NCBI GenBank assembly: GCA_016185425.1
Contig: JACPNQ010000024.1
Coordinates: 124,001 to 188,000 of the forward strand
Length of the DNA: 64,000 nucleotides
From: Acidobacteriota bacterium
GTDB lineage: Bacteria; Acidobacteriota; Terriglobia; Bryobacterales; Bryobacteraceae
Reading direction: 5' to 3'
The position numbers and the translations under genes were made by a program. Shown in pieces: positions 1 to 7,769 of the stretch. The notes under the pieces are model-generated. The model saw only the letters and a list, made by a program, of their open reading frames with translations. It was not told where the DNA came from and did no database searches. How positions within the stretch are numbered: position 1 is the first letter of the stretch; every line of letters begins with the position of its first letter.

Positions 1-1205
1 GTGAAGTTGTAGCCGGCTGTGTTCAGGCCGTCGCCGAAGTCAAAACGGTTCGGCAGCGGAGTCTGCGCGATGATCGCGGCAATGGTCTTATCCTGTCCCG
101 CGCGGAGCGGGTCGTTATTGAAGATGTTGTAGCTCTTCAGGACGCCCGGGTTCGTCGGATTGCCGGAAAAGTCGACGCTTGCACCGGCGACGCCCGCCGG
201 CAGATTACGGCCGTTCGTCACAAAGCGAAAGTTGCCCTGCCGCATCTGCTCGGTGTAGACAGTGCGCGTGACAATGGCGGTTTCCAGCGCCTTTAAGCCC
301 TGGCCGCTGGCAAAGAAGAACGTCTTGTTCCTGATGACCGGCCCGCCTAGCGTGCCCCCGAAGGTGTGCTGGACGAACTGCCGCTTGCCAACGTTGTTCA
401 GATTGCTCTCCCACTCGTTGGCGTTGAAGCGAGGCGTGCGATAGAGCCAGAACCCGGAACCGTGCAATTCGTTGGTGCCCGATTTCGTGACCATCGCGAC
501 CTGTCCACCCGAGTTGCGTCCGGAATCGGCCGTGAAGTTTCCGGTGAGCACGCGGAACTCGGCGAGCATGTCGGGATTCGGCCGCAGCGGCGTAAAGTTC
601 GAGCCGCCCGCGGAAGTCTCGTTCACGTCGATGCCGTCGAGCGTGAAGTTCCACGACCTGTCGCGCGCGCCGTGAATGTGAATGCCGCCACCGGTGTTGG
701 CGCCATTGACGACACCGGGTTGAATCTCCAAGAGCTGCAGCGGATTGCGCCCGCGCGTGCCGACAATCGGCAGATCTTTGATCGTCTTTTCGTCCAGCAA
801 CTGTCCGTGATTGCCCGATGTGGCGGTTTGCACCACTTCCGCGGCGCCAGATACTTCGACCACTTCGGTGACAGTGCCCAACTGCAGGGTGACGTTGACC
901 GTGGCCGGCTGGCCGATGGTCACGCGGTTGCCTTTCGCCGAGAACTTTTTGAAGCCGCTTGCCTCGACCGTAAGATCGTATGTACCAGGCTGAATGGATT
1001 CGAAGGCGTACGAGCCATTGACGGTGGTCTTCGTGCGGAAAGCCGCAGCGGTTCCTTCGTTGGTCAGTGTGACGTTGGCGTCAACGATGGCCGCGCCGCT
1101 TCCGTCGGTAACGACGCCGAGCAATCTGGATGTGGTCCCCTGCGAGAAGAGCGAAAAGGAAAAGAGAGACAGAGCGCATAATGTCCTAACGACCCTGAAG
1201 TTCAT
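1..1205 (-). CDS. TonB-dependent receptor, Oar-like, 5' part only
   Basis: Partial gene running off the left edge; about 401 residues are present and the reading frame is open throughout. The N-terminus has a short hydrophobic signal (MNFRVVRTLCALSLFSFSLF) followed by a carboxypeptidase-regulatory-like beta-sandwich (LLGVVTDGSGAAI near residue 28, GSYAFESIQPGTYDLTV near 65). A plug-like region follows, with FTLDGIDVNE and GGQVAMVTKSGTNELHG. This order matches the large Oar-like outer-membrane receptors expanded in Acidobacteria, thought to import large ligands or handle secreted proteins. The ATG at 1205 is preceded by GGAGGA with almost no spacing, and by TACAAT six bases upstream, so the transcript may be leaderless. 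Substrate unknown. It is a paralogue in type of the receptor at 26976-30437. Confidence 0.9.
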   Translation of the reverse strand, partial: MNFRVVRTLCALSLFSFSLFSQGTTSRLLGVVTDGSGAAIVDANVTLTNEGTAAAFRTKTTVNGSYAFESIQPGTYDLTVEASGFKKFSAKGNRVTIGQPATVNVTLQLGTVTEVVEVSGAAEVVQTATSGNHGQLLDEKTIKDLPIVGTRGRNPLQLLEIQPGVVNGANTGGGIHIHGARDRSWNFTLDGIDVNETSAGGSNFTPLRPNPDMLAEFRVLTGNFTADSGRNSGGQVAMVTKSGTNELHGSGFWLYRTPRFNANEWESNLNNVGKRQFVQHTFGGTLGGPVIRNKTFFFASGQGLKALETAIVTRTVYTEQMRQGNFRFVTNGRNLPAGVAGASVDFSGNPTNPGVLKSYNIFNNDPLRAGQDKTIAAIIAQTPLPNRFDFGDGLNTAGYNF

Positions 1206-1211
1206 TCCTCC

Positions 1212-1217
1212 ATTGTA
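1212..1217 (-). promoter_or_regulatory. -10 box TACAAT six nt before a start codon
   Basis: TACAAT lies exactly six bases upstream of the ATG of the TonB-dependent receptor gene. A transcript starting at the normal distance from this box would begin at or next to the ATG. No convincing -35 hexamer is visible. Confidence 0.5.
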
Positions 1218-1251
1218 ACTTCGTCTTACGGGCGGATTACCATGAATTGCA

Positions 1252-1806
1252 ATGCTGGTTCTTGCTTCTCAATCTCCCCGGCGCAAAGAACTCCTTGAGC
1301 GCGCCAGGATTCCATTTACGGTCCGCGTCGCGGACATCGACGAGTCGGTTCACCCCGGGGAGGCGGCGCAATCCTACGTCAGGCGGCTCGCAGCGCGGAA
1401 GGCGATGGCCGTGTCCCGCGCCGCGGACGAGTGCATTCTGGCCGCGGACACAACGGTCGTTCTCGACGGCGAGATCCTGGGGAAACCGGAGGATGAGGCG
1501 GACGCCGTGCGCATGGTGAGGGCGCTGGCCGGCCGTTCTCACGAGGTGATTACGGGCATCTGTTTGCGCTACCGCCAGGACCTTTTCATCGACGCTTCCG
1601 TCACGCGTGTCGACATGTCTCCGATGAGCGCGGCGGAAATCGATGCGTACGTAGCCAGCGGCGAGCCGATGGACAAGGCGGGCGCTTATGGGATCCAAGG
1701 CATTGCGTCCCGATACATAACCGGGATCGAAGGCTGCTACTTCAATGTTGTCGGGCTCCCTGTCTCCCTTGTTTGCCGTTACTTGCGTAAAATCGGCCTC
1801 CTTTAG
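1252..1806 (+). CDS. maf: Maf-family nucleoside triphosphate pyrophosphatase
   Basis: 184-residue protein of the Maf/HAM1-like fold; family members hydrolyse dTTP/UTP or modified nucleotides to monophosphate and pyrophosphate in the cytoplasm. The signature ASQSPRRKELL is at residues 6-16, VADIDES near 25, the catalytic-region LAADTTVVLDGEILGKP near 64-80, and the late YGIQGIASRYITGIEGCYFNVVGLP. This combination fits the YhdE-type (dTTP/UTP) branch. Length is typical. It is divergent from the receptor gene, and its TAG stop overlaps the stop of the convergent EVE gene by four bases. Confidence 0.95.
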   Translation: MLVLASQSPRRKELLERARIPFTVRVADIDESVHPGEAAQSYVRRLAARKAMAVSRAADECILAADTTVVLDGEILGKPEDEADAVRMVRALAGRSHEVITGICLRYRQDLFIDASVTRVDMSPMSAAEIDAYVASGEPMDKAGAYGIQGIASRYITGIEGCYFNVVGLPVSLVCRYLRKIGLL

Positions 1807-2213
1807 AATTTCGCCTTCGGGTAGCGCGGACGGAGCCAGGCGACGAAATTCTCCGGGCAAGCCATCGTGGAGAGGCGTGAATTCCGAACCAGTGCGAAGT
1901 CTTCGAACAGGTGCGAATCCTTGATTTCTCTTAGGGTTGTGGGCGGGTTAAGCGGCTGAATGAATTTCATGTCGACGACCCAGGACTTGGGGTTCTTGGG
2001 GTCGAGACGCGGCGCCGAATCGACGTGCGCAAGTCCGACGATCGCCGATTCTCCCTGTGAGTGGTAGAGAAACACTATATCGCCCTTCGCCATCGAAGAA
2101 ATGGTCTTCGCGGCCATGGGGTTGGTGACGCCGTCCCACGTGGTGCGCTTGTCGCGGGCAAAGTCGGCAACCGAATAGGTGTCGGGATCTGTTTTCGCGA
2201 GAAAGTAGGTCAT
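1803..2213 (-). CDS. EVE-domain protein
   Basis: About 136 residues from the preferred start. MTYFLAKTDPDTYSVADF is the hallmark N-terminus of EVE domains (PUA-like fold), which bind modified bases in RNA or DNA. TWDGVTNPMAAKTI and the GDIVFLYHSQGESAIVGLAHV strand follow the family order. An in-frame upstream ATG at 2237 would add eight residues. I prefer 2213 because EVE proteins usually start here and because a TATACA hexamer sits five bases upstream of it. Its function in this organism is not known; stand-alone EVE proteins are of uncertain biological role. It overlaps maf tail to tail by four bases. Confidence 0.9.
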   Translation of the reverse strand: MTYFLAKTDPDTYSVADFARDKRTTWDGVTNPMAAKTISSMAKGDIVFLYHSQGESAIVGLAHVDSAPRLDPKNPKSWVVDMKFIQPLNPPTTLREIKDSHLFEDFALVRNSRLSTMACPENFVAWLRPRYPKAKF

Positions 2214-2249
2214 GGATGTGTATACCTTACCAACCAAAGAGTTTAGCCT

Positions 2250-2280
2250 GTAGGGCGTGCGGGATGCACATTCGCCCTAC
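2250..2280. repeat. Palindrome with perfect 8-bp arms
   Basis: GTAGGGCG at 2250-2257 is exactly inverted as CGCCCTAC at 2273-2280, separated by 15 bases. It sits between the divergent EVE and exopolysaccharide genes. The arms resemble dispersed intergenic REP-type palindromes seen in many genomes, but only one copy is visible here, so it could equally be an operator or attenuator. A TACAAT follows at about 2285 and may be the -10 box of the exopolysaccharide operon. Confidence 0.45.
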
Positions 2281-2373
2281 TGAGATACAATAAAAAGTCG
2301 ATAATAGAGCGTGGCGTTCCTGGATGCGCGGGACGATTGCGCGTTTGAACGACGGACGGAGATATTAAACAAG

Positions 2374-3009
2374 ATGCGGAGCTCATTGGAAAAGTTCTTC
2401 GTTTTGATAGTGTTAGGCTTGACGATAGGAATCGCGGCAGAGGCGCAGGAGAAGCCGAAAGGGCCGGAGTCGCCGAAGGTGACGACGCCCCAAACGGAAC
2501 TGCCGGCGGCGGACAGCCCTGCCGCGCCCGTCGATCCGAAAACCTACAAAATTGGGCCTGAAGACGTAATCGCAATCATGGTTTGGCGCGAGAAGGACAT
2601 GTCCGGGATGTTCGTTGTTCGCCCGGACGGCCGGATTACACTGCCTCTTGCCGGTGAGATGGCCGTGTCCGATCAGACGCCCGAGCAGGTGCAGACGAAG
2701 GTCATTGAAGCCTACTCGAAATACATCAATAAGCCCGAAGTAAGTGTTTCGCTCGCGCGCGTGGGCAGCAAGAAGTATTACCTCGTGGGCCAGGTAATGC
2801 ATACAGGCACCTTCCCGCTGGTAGTTCCCACGACAATACTCGAAGCCATTAATTCGGCCGGCGGTTTCCAGGAATTCGCCAACCGCAAAAAGGTGACGAT
2901 TCTGCGCGGCAACAAGATCATTCCCTTTAACTATGAAGAAGTAATCAAGGGGAAAAAGATGGAACAAAATATCCTGGTGGAAAACGGGGATCACATCATC
3001 GTTAAGTAG
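2374..3009 (+). CDS. Polysaccharide export protein, Wza/GumB-like
   Basis: 211 residues from the ATG at 2374, chosen because a signal peptide follows at once (EKFFVLIVLGLTIGIAAEAQ) and a purine-rich GGAGA lies upstream. After a Pro/Thr-rich spacer, YKIGPEDVIAIMVWREKDMS opens the Poly_export domain at about residue 67; PDGRITLPLAGEMAVSDQTP and SVSLARVGSKKYYLVGQV follow, then an SLBB-type segment (GTFPLVVPTTILEAINSAGG). These proteins form the outer-membrane or periplasm-spanning channel for exopolysaccharide secretion. First gene of a three-gene unit with the Wzz-like protein and BY-kinase; no glycosyltransferases or Wzy/Wzx are in the window. Confidence 0.93.
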   Translation: MRSSLEKFFVLIVLGLTIGIAAEAQEKPKGPESPKVTTPQTELPAADSPAAPVDPKTYKIGPEDVIAIMVWREKDMSGMFVVRPDGRITLPLAGEMAVSDQTPEQVQTKVIEAYSKYINKPEVSVSLARVGSKKYYLVGQVMHTGTFPLVVPTTILEAINSAGGFQEFANRKKVTILRGNKIIPFNYEEVIKGKKMEQNILVENGDHIIVK

Positions 3010-3069
3010 GCGGCGATTTTCAAATCGTTCGTCGCGGCGGCAGCAACGTTTGAAGGAGCAATAGATCGG

Positions 3070-4752
3070 ATGCAAGCTATAGAGAATTTCGAAGTCGCCA
3101 GGCGCGCGCCGGATTTCGAAGACTTCGTCGACATCGCGCGCCGCCACAAGAGCTGGATCTTCGGACCCCTCTGGGCCGGAATTGTTGTCTCCACCGTTGT
3201 TGCCTTTCTCTGGCCCGACACGTTCGTGTCGTCGGCGCTCATCCGGATCACCTCGTCGCAAGTGCCGGACCGGTTGGTGCAAGACAATCTGAATCAGGTT
3301 CTCGCCGAACGTATCAGCGCCATTGCGCAGGGCGTTCTCAGCCGCAGCACGCTTACCAATATCATCCAGACCCACGATCTCTATCCGCGCGAGCGCCGCC
3401 GCCTGCCGATTCAAGACATCATCGAGCAGATGAAGAACAAAGACATCACGATCGGCGTTGTCAATTTGCAGACCGGCGCGAAAAGCATTGGGGCGTTCCC
3501 GGTGTCTTTCCGGTACGAGAATCGCTATCTCGCTCAGACCGTGACGGCCGACATCGTCAGCAGGATGATCAACGAAAACGAGCGCACGACTCTCACCCAG
3601 AGCCAGACGACCACCGACTTCTTCACCCAGGAAGTCGAGAAGGCGAAGCAGCGCCTGGATGAGATCGAAGCACGCCTCGCCGATTTCAAGATCCGCAACG
3701 CGGGCACCTTGCCGGAAGATCAGAACGTGAACTTCTCCGCCATGAACTCGCTCGATCAGCGCGTCAGCCAGTTGAACTCTTCTATCAGCCGTGTCAACCA
3801 GGAAAAGCTGCTGTTGGAGTCCACCCTGCGCATTCAGCGGGAACAGTTAGGCAAAGCGACGGAGGCCGCCGCCGTGGTTCCCGCCGATCCGGCGCGCGCC
3901 GTCCTGAAGAACGAAGAGCTCAGCCGGAAGGAACGCGAAATCAGCGCCGCTGAGGCAACCTTGACGCAGTACAAGGAGATGTACCGCGAGACGCATCCCG
4001 ATGTGCGGCGGCTGGAAGCGAATCTGGCCCTGCTTCGGCGCCAGCGCGACGAACTGGCGCGGCAAGACAAAGAAGCTCGTGATAAGGACGCACGTGAAGC
4101 TGCCGCGGCGGCCAAATCCAAGGTACCCCGTCCGGTTGTTGCGACGAAGGAAATGCTGGCTCTCGACGCGAACATCAAGCAATACGAGTCGATGATCCAG
4201 GCAAAAAACGTGGAACTGCAGGATCTGAACTCGGAGATCAACCGCACGGGCCAGCAAGCGCGCAACTATCAGAGCCGCATCACCTCCGCTCCCCATTCCA
4301 GCCAGGCATTTGCCCAGTTGAATCGCGATTACGAACAGGCGAAGGCTTCTTACACGTTACTGAAGTCGAAGCAGGACGACTCGGCTCGCGGCACGGCGAT
4401 CATTCGGAACAAGCAGGGAGAAACTCTCGATCTGCTCGACCAGGCGTCGCTGCCTGTTACGCCGAGCGAACCGCGCCGTCCGATAATCATCGGCATTGGC
4501 GCCGCCATCGGTCTCATGCTGGGGCTCATCGCGGTCGGTGTCCGGGAGATGAAGGATTCGACGCTAAAGAACCTGAAGGATGTCCGGGCCTACACACAAT
4601 TGACCGTGCTCGGCTGTGTCCCGCTGATTGAAGAAGACATCGTTGTCAAACGGCGCAAACGGATGGGGATTCTTGGTTGGTCAACCGCAATCGTCCTCGG
4701 CTGCCTTGTTATGGGCGGATCTGTCGCCTACTACATGCTCACTAACAGTTAA
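3070..4752 (+). CDS. Polysaccharide co-polymerase, Wzz/GumC-like
   Basis: 560-residue inner-membrane protein setting polysaccharide chain length. A Wzz domain opens with a first membrane segment at about residues 33-53 (IFGPLWAGIVVSTVVAFLW). A long charged periplasmic coiled coil covers roughly 180-420, rich in Arg/Glu/Gln. The motif QASLPVTPSEPRRP precedes the second membrane segment (about 473-492). Unusually for a two-TM Wzz protein, a third hydrophobic segment near the C-terminus (GWSTAIVLGCLVMGGSVAYY) follows a stretch that looks like the linker to a fused kinase (TVLGCVPLIEED). The kinase is instead the next gene. Start has AAGGAG about 11 nt upstream. Confidence 0.9.
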   Translation: MQAIENFEVARRAPDFEDFVDIARRHKSWIFGPLWAGIVVSTVVAFLWPDTFVSSALIRITSSQVPDRLVQDNLNQVLAERISAIAQGVLSRSTLTNIIQTHDLYPRERRRLPIQDIIEQMKNKDITIGVVNLQTGAKSIGAFPVSFRYENRYLAQTVTADIVSRMINENERTTLTQSQTTTDFFTQEVEKAKQRLDEIEARLADFKIRNAGTLPEDQNVNFSAMNSLDQRVSQLNSSISRVNQEKLLLESTLRIQREQLGKATEAAAVVPADPARAVLKNEELSRKEREISAAEATLTQYKEMYRETHPDVRRLEANLALLRRQRDELARQDKEARDKDAREAAAAAKSKVPRPVVATKEMLALDANIKQYESMIQAKNVELQDLNSEINRTGQQARNYQSRITSAPHSSQAFAQLNRDYEQAKASYTLLKSKQDDSARGTAIIRNKQGETLDLLDQASLPVTPSEPRRPIIIGIGAAIGLMLGLIAVGVREMKDSTLKNLKDVRAYTQLTVLGCVPLIEEDIVVKRRKRMGILGWSTAIVLGCLVMGGSVAYYMLTNS

Positions 4753-4783
4753 CTGAGAATCGTGATTCGAGAGGTCCAGATCC

Positions 4784-5713
4784 ATGAGTAAAGTACACGA
4801 AGCGTTGCGCCGGGCGGAACAGACAGGCATACTGCCTCCGCCGGGACAGAACGCACCTCACCCGCCGGCGCCGCAGGCGCCGCAGCAGGTGGGCTCCTAC
4901 TACCGCAATGGCGCCGCTGTCGCGCCCGCCGGCCCAACGATGCAGGAGGTCCTGAGCCGTGTGCAGGAAATTCCCTTCCAGCCGCTGGTCGACGCTCACC
5001 TGCTCGACGCAACTCGGCCGAGTGAAGCACCCGCGGAGGAGTTTCGCACCCTTCGGACCCGTCTCAATCATCTGCAGAGCCTGAGCCCCATTCACAACGT
5101 TGTCATTACGTCGCCCTCGCCGGCGGAAGGTAAATCGTTCACCGCTGTGAATCTGGCGCTCGCCGAGGCCCAGCTCTCCGACAATTTCACACTGCTCGCC
5201 GATTTTGATTTCCGGCGTCCGATCGTCCATTCTTTGTTCCAAATTGACCGCAGCCCTGGTATCACCGACTACCTGATGGGGAAGGCCGAGCTCCATGACG
5301 TCATCAAAAGAGTTGCCGGTACCAATCTATACATCATGCCGGCCGGCGAAGCCGTTCTGAACCCGCTGGAACTGTTGAACCTGAATGAAGTCAAGGTCCT
5401 TCTGGACCGCCTGCCTTCCGTGTTCAACTGGGTGATCCTCGATACGCCGCCGCTGTTATTCGCGGCCGACGCGAGCCTGCTCTCCACTCTTTGCCACGGC
5501 ACTGTACTGGTTGTTCGCATCGGCACCACGACGATCGACTCGGTCACGCGCGCCATGCAATCGCTCTGCGAGAACAATGTGCTCGGAATCGCGGTCAACG
5601 GCGCCCGCCGCGGCGAGCTTTATAGCAAGTACACCTATTACCACTCCTATTACTACGCTGCCGAAAATGCCCGTACGGGCGGAGGCAAGCTCGACGAGCC
5701 GCCCCCGGCATGA
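4784..5713 (+). CDS. Bacterial tyrosine kinase (BY-kinase), CpsD/Wzc-C type
   Basis: 309 residues. The N-terminus MSKVHEALRRAEQTG is typical of stand-alone exopolysaccharide kinases. A Pro/Ala-rich linker covers about 18-50. ATPase motifs: Walker A TSPSPAEGKSFT (109-120), Walker A' LLADFDFRRP (about 137-146, usually DADLRRP), Walker B NWVILDTPPLLF (about 221-232). The C-terminus has a tyrosine cluster, YSKYTYYHSYYYAAEN, the expected autophosphorylation tail. It would act with the Wzz-like protein immediately upstream, which lacks its own kinase domain, to cycle polysaccharide assembly. The Phe-for-Ala change in Walker A' and the Ala-Glu P-loop are mild departures from consensus. Confidence 0.92.
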   Translation: MSKVHEALRRAEQTGILPPPGQNAPHPPAPQAPQQVGSYYRNGAAVAPAGPTMQEVLSRVQEIPFQPLVDAHLLDATRPSEAPAEEFRTLRTRLNHLQSLSPIHNVVITSPSPAEGKSFTAVNLALAEAQLSDNFTLLADFDFRRPIVHSLFQIDRSPGITDYLMGKAELHDVIKRVAGTNLYIMPAGEAVLNPLELLNLNEVKVLLDRLPSVFNWVILDTPPLLFAADASLLSTLCHGTVLVVRIGTTTIDSVTRAMQSLCENNVLGIAVNGARRGELYSKYTYYHSYYYAAENARTGGGKLDEPPPA

Positions 5714-5717
5714 GTGA

Positions 5718-6992
5718 TCAGTCCGGGCGGCGAATTGCCAACGCCGCATTCTTACTTCCAAACGCAATGCAGTTTGCGACGGCGTACTCGAACCGCAGCG
5801 GCCGGGCTGCTCCGGCAACGTAATCGAGATCGCACTGCGGATCCGGCTGTTCCAGGTTGATTGTCGGATGCACCATGCCGTCGCGCATCGCCAACAAAAT
5901 TGCGGCTACTCCCGCCGCCCCGCATGCTCCTTGAGGATGTCCCAGCAGGCTCTTCAGCGCGCTGCCGGGTATTCTATCGGCGTGCCCGCGAAAGGCCAGA
6001 CGAATCGCCACGGTTTCTATTCGATCGTTCAGTTCCGTCGAGGTGCCATGGTATTGCAGATAACCGACCTCTTCCGGCGGGACTCCGGCTTCGGTCAGCG
6101 CCATTTCGATCGACCGCGCCGGTTCCTCCCCGCACTCCTCCAGGCGCACACGGTGATAGGCCTCACAGGTCGAACCGTACCCAGCTAACTCCCCGTAGAT
6201 TCGCGCTCCGCGCGCCAACGCTCTTTCCCGCTCCTCGACCACAAAGAGCCACGAACCCTCCGCGAGCACAAATCCATCCCGGTCCTTGGAAAACGGCCGC
6301 GAACCCCGCTCCGGCGCATCGTTCCAACGCTGCGTCATGATGCGCATCAATTGAAATCCACGCACTATCAGCGGCGCCAGCGGCGCGTCCGCTCCTCCCG
6401 CGACAACACAGTCGATCATGCCTGTTTGAATCGCACGCATCGCATAGCCGAGCGCGTCCGTCGACGACGTGCAGCCGGTCGAAACAATATGAGACAACCC
6501 ACGCAACCCGAAGTACATCGATACTTCGCTTGCCAGCGTTCCGATCGTCGACGTCGGAATTACATACACACTGCACTGCTTGGTCTGTCCCGTGTAGAAC
6601 AGCCGGTACTGCTCCTCCGTAAACGCCTGACTGCCACCACCCGAACCGAGGATCACGCCGATTTTCCGCAATGCATCCCGGTTCATTGTGTGCGGTTCGA
6701 TCCCCGCGTCGGCCAGTGCCTCGGCCGCGGCGGCGCGCGCCAAGGGCGTCACTCGCCCAACGTGCGGGCGCTCCTTCGGATCCAGCCACGCAGACTCATC
6801 AAACCCATCGATTTCGCCCGCAATCCGAACTTGGAAGTCCGATGCGTCGAACTGCCGGATGCGGCCGACGCCGCTCTTGCCGGCGAGCGTATTCGCCCAA
6901 AAACATTCACGTCCGATGCCGTTCGGGCTCATCGCGCCGATACCCGTAATGACAGCCCGACGGGCGGTTGTGCGAGAGTGGATAAAAGGCAT
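5718..6992 (-). CDS. Beta-ketoacyl synthase, KS-alpha/FabF-like, orphan
   Basis: 424-residue thiolase-fold ketosynthase. The catalytic triad is visible: Cys in IVSTGCTSSTDALGYA (about 172-187), first His in YLQYHGTSTELNDRIET (about 313), second His in SALKSLLGHPQGACGAAG (about 349). The TGCTS active-site loop and the NDR-ET motif resemble KS-alpha subunits of aromatic type II PKS more than the TACAS loop of housekeeping FabF. No acyl carrier protein, chain-length factor or ketoreductase is adjacent, so product and pathway are unknown. A housekeeping or FabF-paralogue role cannot be excluded. TATACT lies nine bases upstream of the ATG. Convergent with the kinase gene, four bases apart. Confidence 0.88.
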   Translation of the reverse strand: MPFIHSRTTARRAVITGIGAMSPNGIGRECFWANTLAGKSGVGRIRQFDASDFQVRIAGEIDGFDESAWLDPKERPHVGRVTPLARAAAAEALADAGIEPHTMNRDALRKIGVILGSGGGSQAFTEEQYRLFYTGQTKQCSVYVIPTSTIGTLASEVSMYFGLRGLSHIVSTGCTSSTDALGYAMRAIQTGMIDCVVAGGADAPLAPLIVRGFQLMRIMTQRWNDAPERGSRPFSKDRDGFVLAEGSWLFVVEERERALARGARIYGELAGYGSTCEAYHRVRLEECGEEPARSIEMALTEAGVPPEEVGYLQYHGTSTELNDRIETVAIRLAFRGHADRIPGSALKSLLGHPQGACGAAGVAAILLAMRDGMVHPTINLEQPDPQCDLDYVAGAARPLRFEYAVANCIAFGSKNAALAIRRPD

Positions 6993-7031
6993 GAAGGTGC
7001 TAGTATAGGCCTTTTCCCCGAGCCAAGTTTC

Positions 7032-7619
7032 ATGGATGCGGATTTCACTCCCAACGAAATCGAGGCGCCGCCTCCGGTCCTCTCCGAGCTAAACCCCTTT
7101 GTTCCGGCACCGCCGCCGCCCCCGCCGATCGTAGTGCCGAAATTGCCGCTCCCCGGCACTGTGCCTCGAGTGCTTGCGGGCATTGAGAGCGGTATCCTCG
7201 GTGCGCTCGTCATGATCGGGTGGTTCGCGATCGACTCCCTGCTGGAGCGCCAATACTGGTGGGCGATGCTCAACTTGTGGGGAGCGGGCGTTTACCACAA
7301 TCGCGTTTTTTCCATGGGATTCGGCATCGCGACGCTGGCCGGCGCATCTACTCATTTCTTTTTACATGGCGTCGGCGGTGCGCTCTGGTCGCTGGTTGGC
7401 GGAAGGATGTCCAACTACTGGCTCCATCTGCTCTTTTCGTTTGCGGCCGCCGCCGGCTGGTATCTCTTGTTAATGCACGCTTTTTGGCCCGTGGTGGCTC
7501 CGGTCGTCAGCCGTATCACGCCGATTCCAGCCACCTTTCTCGCCTATTTTCTCTTTGGAGCTGCTATCAGCCGGATCCCGCACCGGGCTCGTCAATTGGG
7601 CATGATTTGGGAAACGTAA
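7032..7619 (+). CDS. Hypothetical integral membrane protein
   Basis: 195 residues from the ATG at 7032; the same frame is open far upstream, but that part overlaps the divergent ketosynthase antisense and is not credible. A proline-rich cytoplasmic N-terminus (PAPPPPPPIVVPKLPLPG, about 28-45) precedes four hydrophobic segments: about 55-72 (GILGALVMIGWFAIDSL), 95-115, 134-152 (LLFSFAAAAGWYLLLMHAF) and 160-178. I do not recognise the family. It is 39 bases from the divergent ketosynthase, so the two could share a control region; no enzymatic motif is visible. Confidence 0.7.
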   Translation: MDADFTPNEIEAPPPVLSELNPFVPAPPPPPPIVVPKLPLPGTVPRVLAGIESGILGALVMIGWFAIDSLLERQYWWAMLNLWGAGVYHNRVFSMGFGIATLAGASTHFFLHGVGGALWSLVGGRMSNYWLHLLFSFAAAAGWYLLLMHAFWPVVAPVVSRITPIPATFLAYFLFGAAISRIPHRARQLGMIWET

Positions 7620-7631
7620 CATAGCCGGAGT

Positions 7632-7661
7632 TTGAACCCATTCACCCGGATCAGGTAAACT
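7632..7661 (+). promoter_or_regulatory. Putative sigma-70-type promoter for bamA
   Basis: TTGAAC (7632-7637) and TAAACT (7656-7661) are separated by 18 bases, about 110 bases upstream of bamA. The resulting leader (about 7668-7769) contains CACCTG and CAGGTG arms about 20 bases apart, which could form a stem, so a structured 5' UTR is possible. No known riboswitch class is recognised. Confidence 0.45.
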
Positions 7662-7769
7662 GTTTAGTTTGTGTGCCGAATCGAGGGAGGCTGGTCACCT
7701 GTGTGGAAACCGGGGCTAGTCCAGGTGCGTCACCAAAAGAGTCGCAGAGTGGAAAGGATTTAGCGCTGA

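Noticed and set aside
2413..3414. A 333-codon minus-strand frame across the Wza-like and Wzz-like genes
   Set aside because: Spans two real genes and their intergenic gap in antisense; no signal or family.
6351..7031. Extended N-terminus for the membrane protein at 7032
   Set aside because: Antisense to the ketosynthase and Arg-rich; the ATG at 7032 starts the plausible protein.
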